Below are positions 62,749 to 64,000 of a stretch of DNA of 64,000 nucleotides, piece by piece. This DNA is from CBDCWQ01 sp965223435 (GTDB taxonomy: Bacteria; Myxococcota; Kuafuiibacteriia; Kuafuiibacteriales; Kuafuiibacteriaceae): NCBI GenBank assembly GCA_965223435.1, contig CBDCWQ010000022.1, positions 248,001-312,000 on the forward strand. Reading direction: 5' to 3'. The stretch's first letter is position 1. Each line of letters starts with the position of its first letter. Position numbers and translations under genes: made by a program. The notes beneath the pieces are model-generated. The model made no database searches. It saw only the letters and a program-made list of their open reading frames with translations, and was not told where the DNA came from.

Positions 62749-64000
62749 TCAGCTTTCCTTCGCTGAGCGTTGGTGGGAGGCGACTCGAAGCGCCTCGTAG
62801 ACTCCAACCTCGTGCTCCTTCCCCTTAACCTGCCGAGTGCCCAAAAATCTTGCCTCAATGCGATTTCCCACAGCGCGGAAAGTCGCGTCTGAAATCAATA
62901 CCTGATCACCCTGAGCCACACCGCAAAGACGAGAAGCCGTGTTCACCGTGTCCCCAACAACCGTATACTCTAGCCGGCGCTTCGAGCCCATGTACCCGGC
63001 GACCAACCGGCCTGTGTTCACCCCAACTCCCATGCGTATCGGCTCCAGCCCTTCTTGGCCCCGCCGAGCATTGAGCTCGCGTATCGTGTCGCGAAACTCA
63101 AGGGCCGCGGCCACACAGTTGAACGCAGGATCGAGATCGCCCTCCAACGTACCCCAGGAAGCCATCAGGGCATCCCCGATAAATTTGTCGAGGACCCCGT
63201 CGCGGCGAAACACGACTTCAGACAATCGCTCGAAATACTCGTTGAGAAGGTCGACGACCTCCTGCGGCCCGGCGTTTTCAGAAAGGGATGTAAAACCGCG
63301 GATGTCGCAAAACACCACCGACGCTTCCAGCTCGCGGCCTCCCTTTTTGATGGGCTCGCCCTTGCCCTGAACCATGGCCTCAACCACGTGGGGCGGAAGA
63401 AACCGGCTCAGCTGACCGCGGGTTTTTGCCTCGTCCTCGATCTGCCGGACCAGGCGGGTATTTTCAATGGCCACCGCGGTCTGCCCAGCGATGGCGTTCA
63501 GGAGCTGTAAGTCCTTTTCGGTAAACGCACCGACCCGCTCCCGCGAGTCGATATGCATGATTCCAAGGACTTTGCGATGGGCGACCAGAGGCACACACAT
63601 GGCGGATCGAATGCCTTGGGCAATGATGGACTGCGAACCAGAAAACCGCGGATCGATGAACGCGTCTGAAGAAAGGACCGAAGACCGGTCGTGGAGCACC
63701 TGATTCACAATGGTGGACGATAGGACAATCTCCCGTTTCCCGTTGGTATCGCGCTGGCGAAGCGTATGGGGAACCAACGTGTTTGTTTCTTCGTCCACCA
63801 GCATGATGACCGCGGCATCGGCAGCCAACATGGAAAACACAACATCGAGTGTCTTCGACAACAAGACCGAGAGGTCAGTGGTCAGACCAATTCTTGAGAG
63901 CTCATGCGTAAGCCTCAGCTTCTCATAGTCCCGCTTGACGACCTCCAGATCTTCAACCTCAGACACAGGCTTGAAATCGAGCTCTTCGTTCTTGAGCTTC
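62749..64000 (-). CDS. GAF-domain class III adenylate/guanylate cyclase (5' end cut off)
   Basis: The frame is open to the right edge, so the N terminus is missing; at least 416 residues are seen. A GAF domain (from about residue 30 of the visible M) precedes a class III cyclase catalytic domain with the metal-binding FCDIRGFTSLSE, GDALMASWG and a substrate-region Lys/Asp set DKFIGD. It should make cAMP or cGMP; specificity is not decided. Downstream is the Ser/Thr kinase, so second-messenger and phosphorylation signalling are linked. Its sequence continues beyond the window. Confidence 0.9.
   Translation of the reverse strand, partial: KLKNEELDFKPVSEVEDLEVVKRDYEKLRLTHELSRIGLTTDLSVLLSKTLDVVFSMLAADAAVIMLVDEETNTLVPHTLRQRDTNGKREIVLSSTIVNQVLHDRSSVLSSDAFIDPRFSGSQSIIAQGIRSAMCVPLVAHRKVLGIMHIDSRERVGAFTEKDLQLLNAIAGQTAVAIENTRLVRQIEDEAKTRGQLSRFLPPHVVEAMVQGKGEPIKKGGRELEASVVFCDIRGFTSLSENAGPQEVVDLLNEYFERLSEVVFRRDGVLDKFIGDALMASWGTLEGDLDPAFNCVAAALEFRDTIRELNARRGQEGLEPIRMGVGVNTGRLVAGYMGSKRRLEYTVVGDTVNTASRLCGVAQGDQVLISDATFRAVGNRIEARFLGTRQVKGKEHEVGVYEALRVASHQRSAKES

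Noticed and set aside
1..64000. CRISPR arrays, insertion sequences, prophage genes, rRNA
   Set aside because: Scanning by eye found no regularly spaced direct repeats, transposase, integrase or rRNA sequence.

Overview
The window looks like chromosomal DNA of a Myxococcota-type (deltaproteobacterial) bacterium, probably one without a close model relative. The evidence is an adjacent mglB-mglA pair with a typical MglA, a bactofilin next to ParB, an AgmX/PglI-like lipoprotein, several eukaryote-like Ser/Thr kinases, many large secreted lipoproteins, and a moderately GC-rich genome with many GTG and TTG starts. Both ends cut genes: the 3' end of a biosynthetic arginine decarboxylase on the left, and the 5' end of a GAF-adenylate cyclase on the right. 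No CRISPR array, transposase, integrase or rRNA was seen. One tRNA (Lys, TTT) is present.

Layout. 0-9.3 kb: arginine decarboxylase tail, a duplicated-domain lipoprotein, a sigma54 activator/histidine kinase/receiver operon, poly(A) polymerase, a 35-residue basic protein, a TPR-like protein, an RlmI-like methyltransferase and a zinc-ribbon protein. 9.4-18.3 kb: two tandem paralogous giant metzincin-type lipoproteins, with a 180-bp inverted-repeat element over the start of the first. 18.6-23.4 kb: small lipoproteins, an outer-membrane-like protein and mglBA. 23.5-29.8 kb: MutY, a pseudokinase with Sel1-like repeats, a discoidin-domain lipoprotein, tRNA-Lys, an alpha-helical lipoprotein and a MutT-type Nudix hydrolase. 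30-35.6 kb: an ion and inorganic-carbon module, made of a CPA antiporter fused to a PTS EIIA domain, an NhaR-like LysR regulator, a SulP transporter and a beta-carbonic anhydrase. 35.6-46.8 kb: a signalling block, made of a GAF histidine kinase with a histone-H1-like tail, PolA, a kinase-MshEN-REC-PATAN fusion, a degenerate HD-GYP protein and a HEAT-repeat protein that shares its N-terminal domain. 47-50 kb: two genes of the XrtA/PEP-CTERM exopolysaccharide set. 50.3-58.7 kb: an RpoH-like sigma factor, a Cys-rich lipoprotein, a five-S1-domain protein, TsaE, NAD(P)HX repair enzyme, class I aldolase, bactofilin and ParB. 58.8-64 kb: an archaemetzincin-like gene and a conserved 'FNHN' gene, both interrupted by frameshifts, then a DUF2058 protein, a Ser/Thr kinase and a cyclase.

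How the genes fit together. Most neighbours are not one pathway but themes repeat: surface proteins and proteolysis (9-29 kb), polarity and cytoskeleton (MglAB, bactofilin, ParB), and signal transduction in which the catalytic domain is missing or altered (pseudokinase, degenerate HD-GYP, zinc-site-less archaemetzincin). The strongest candidates for new biology are the signalling block at 35.6-46.8 kb, the tandem metzincins with the inverted repeat, and the antiporter-EIIA/NhaR/SulP/carbonic anhydrase locus. Up to three probable frameshifts fall within 4 kb (57.1-60.3 kb), which may instead be an assembly-quality problem.
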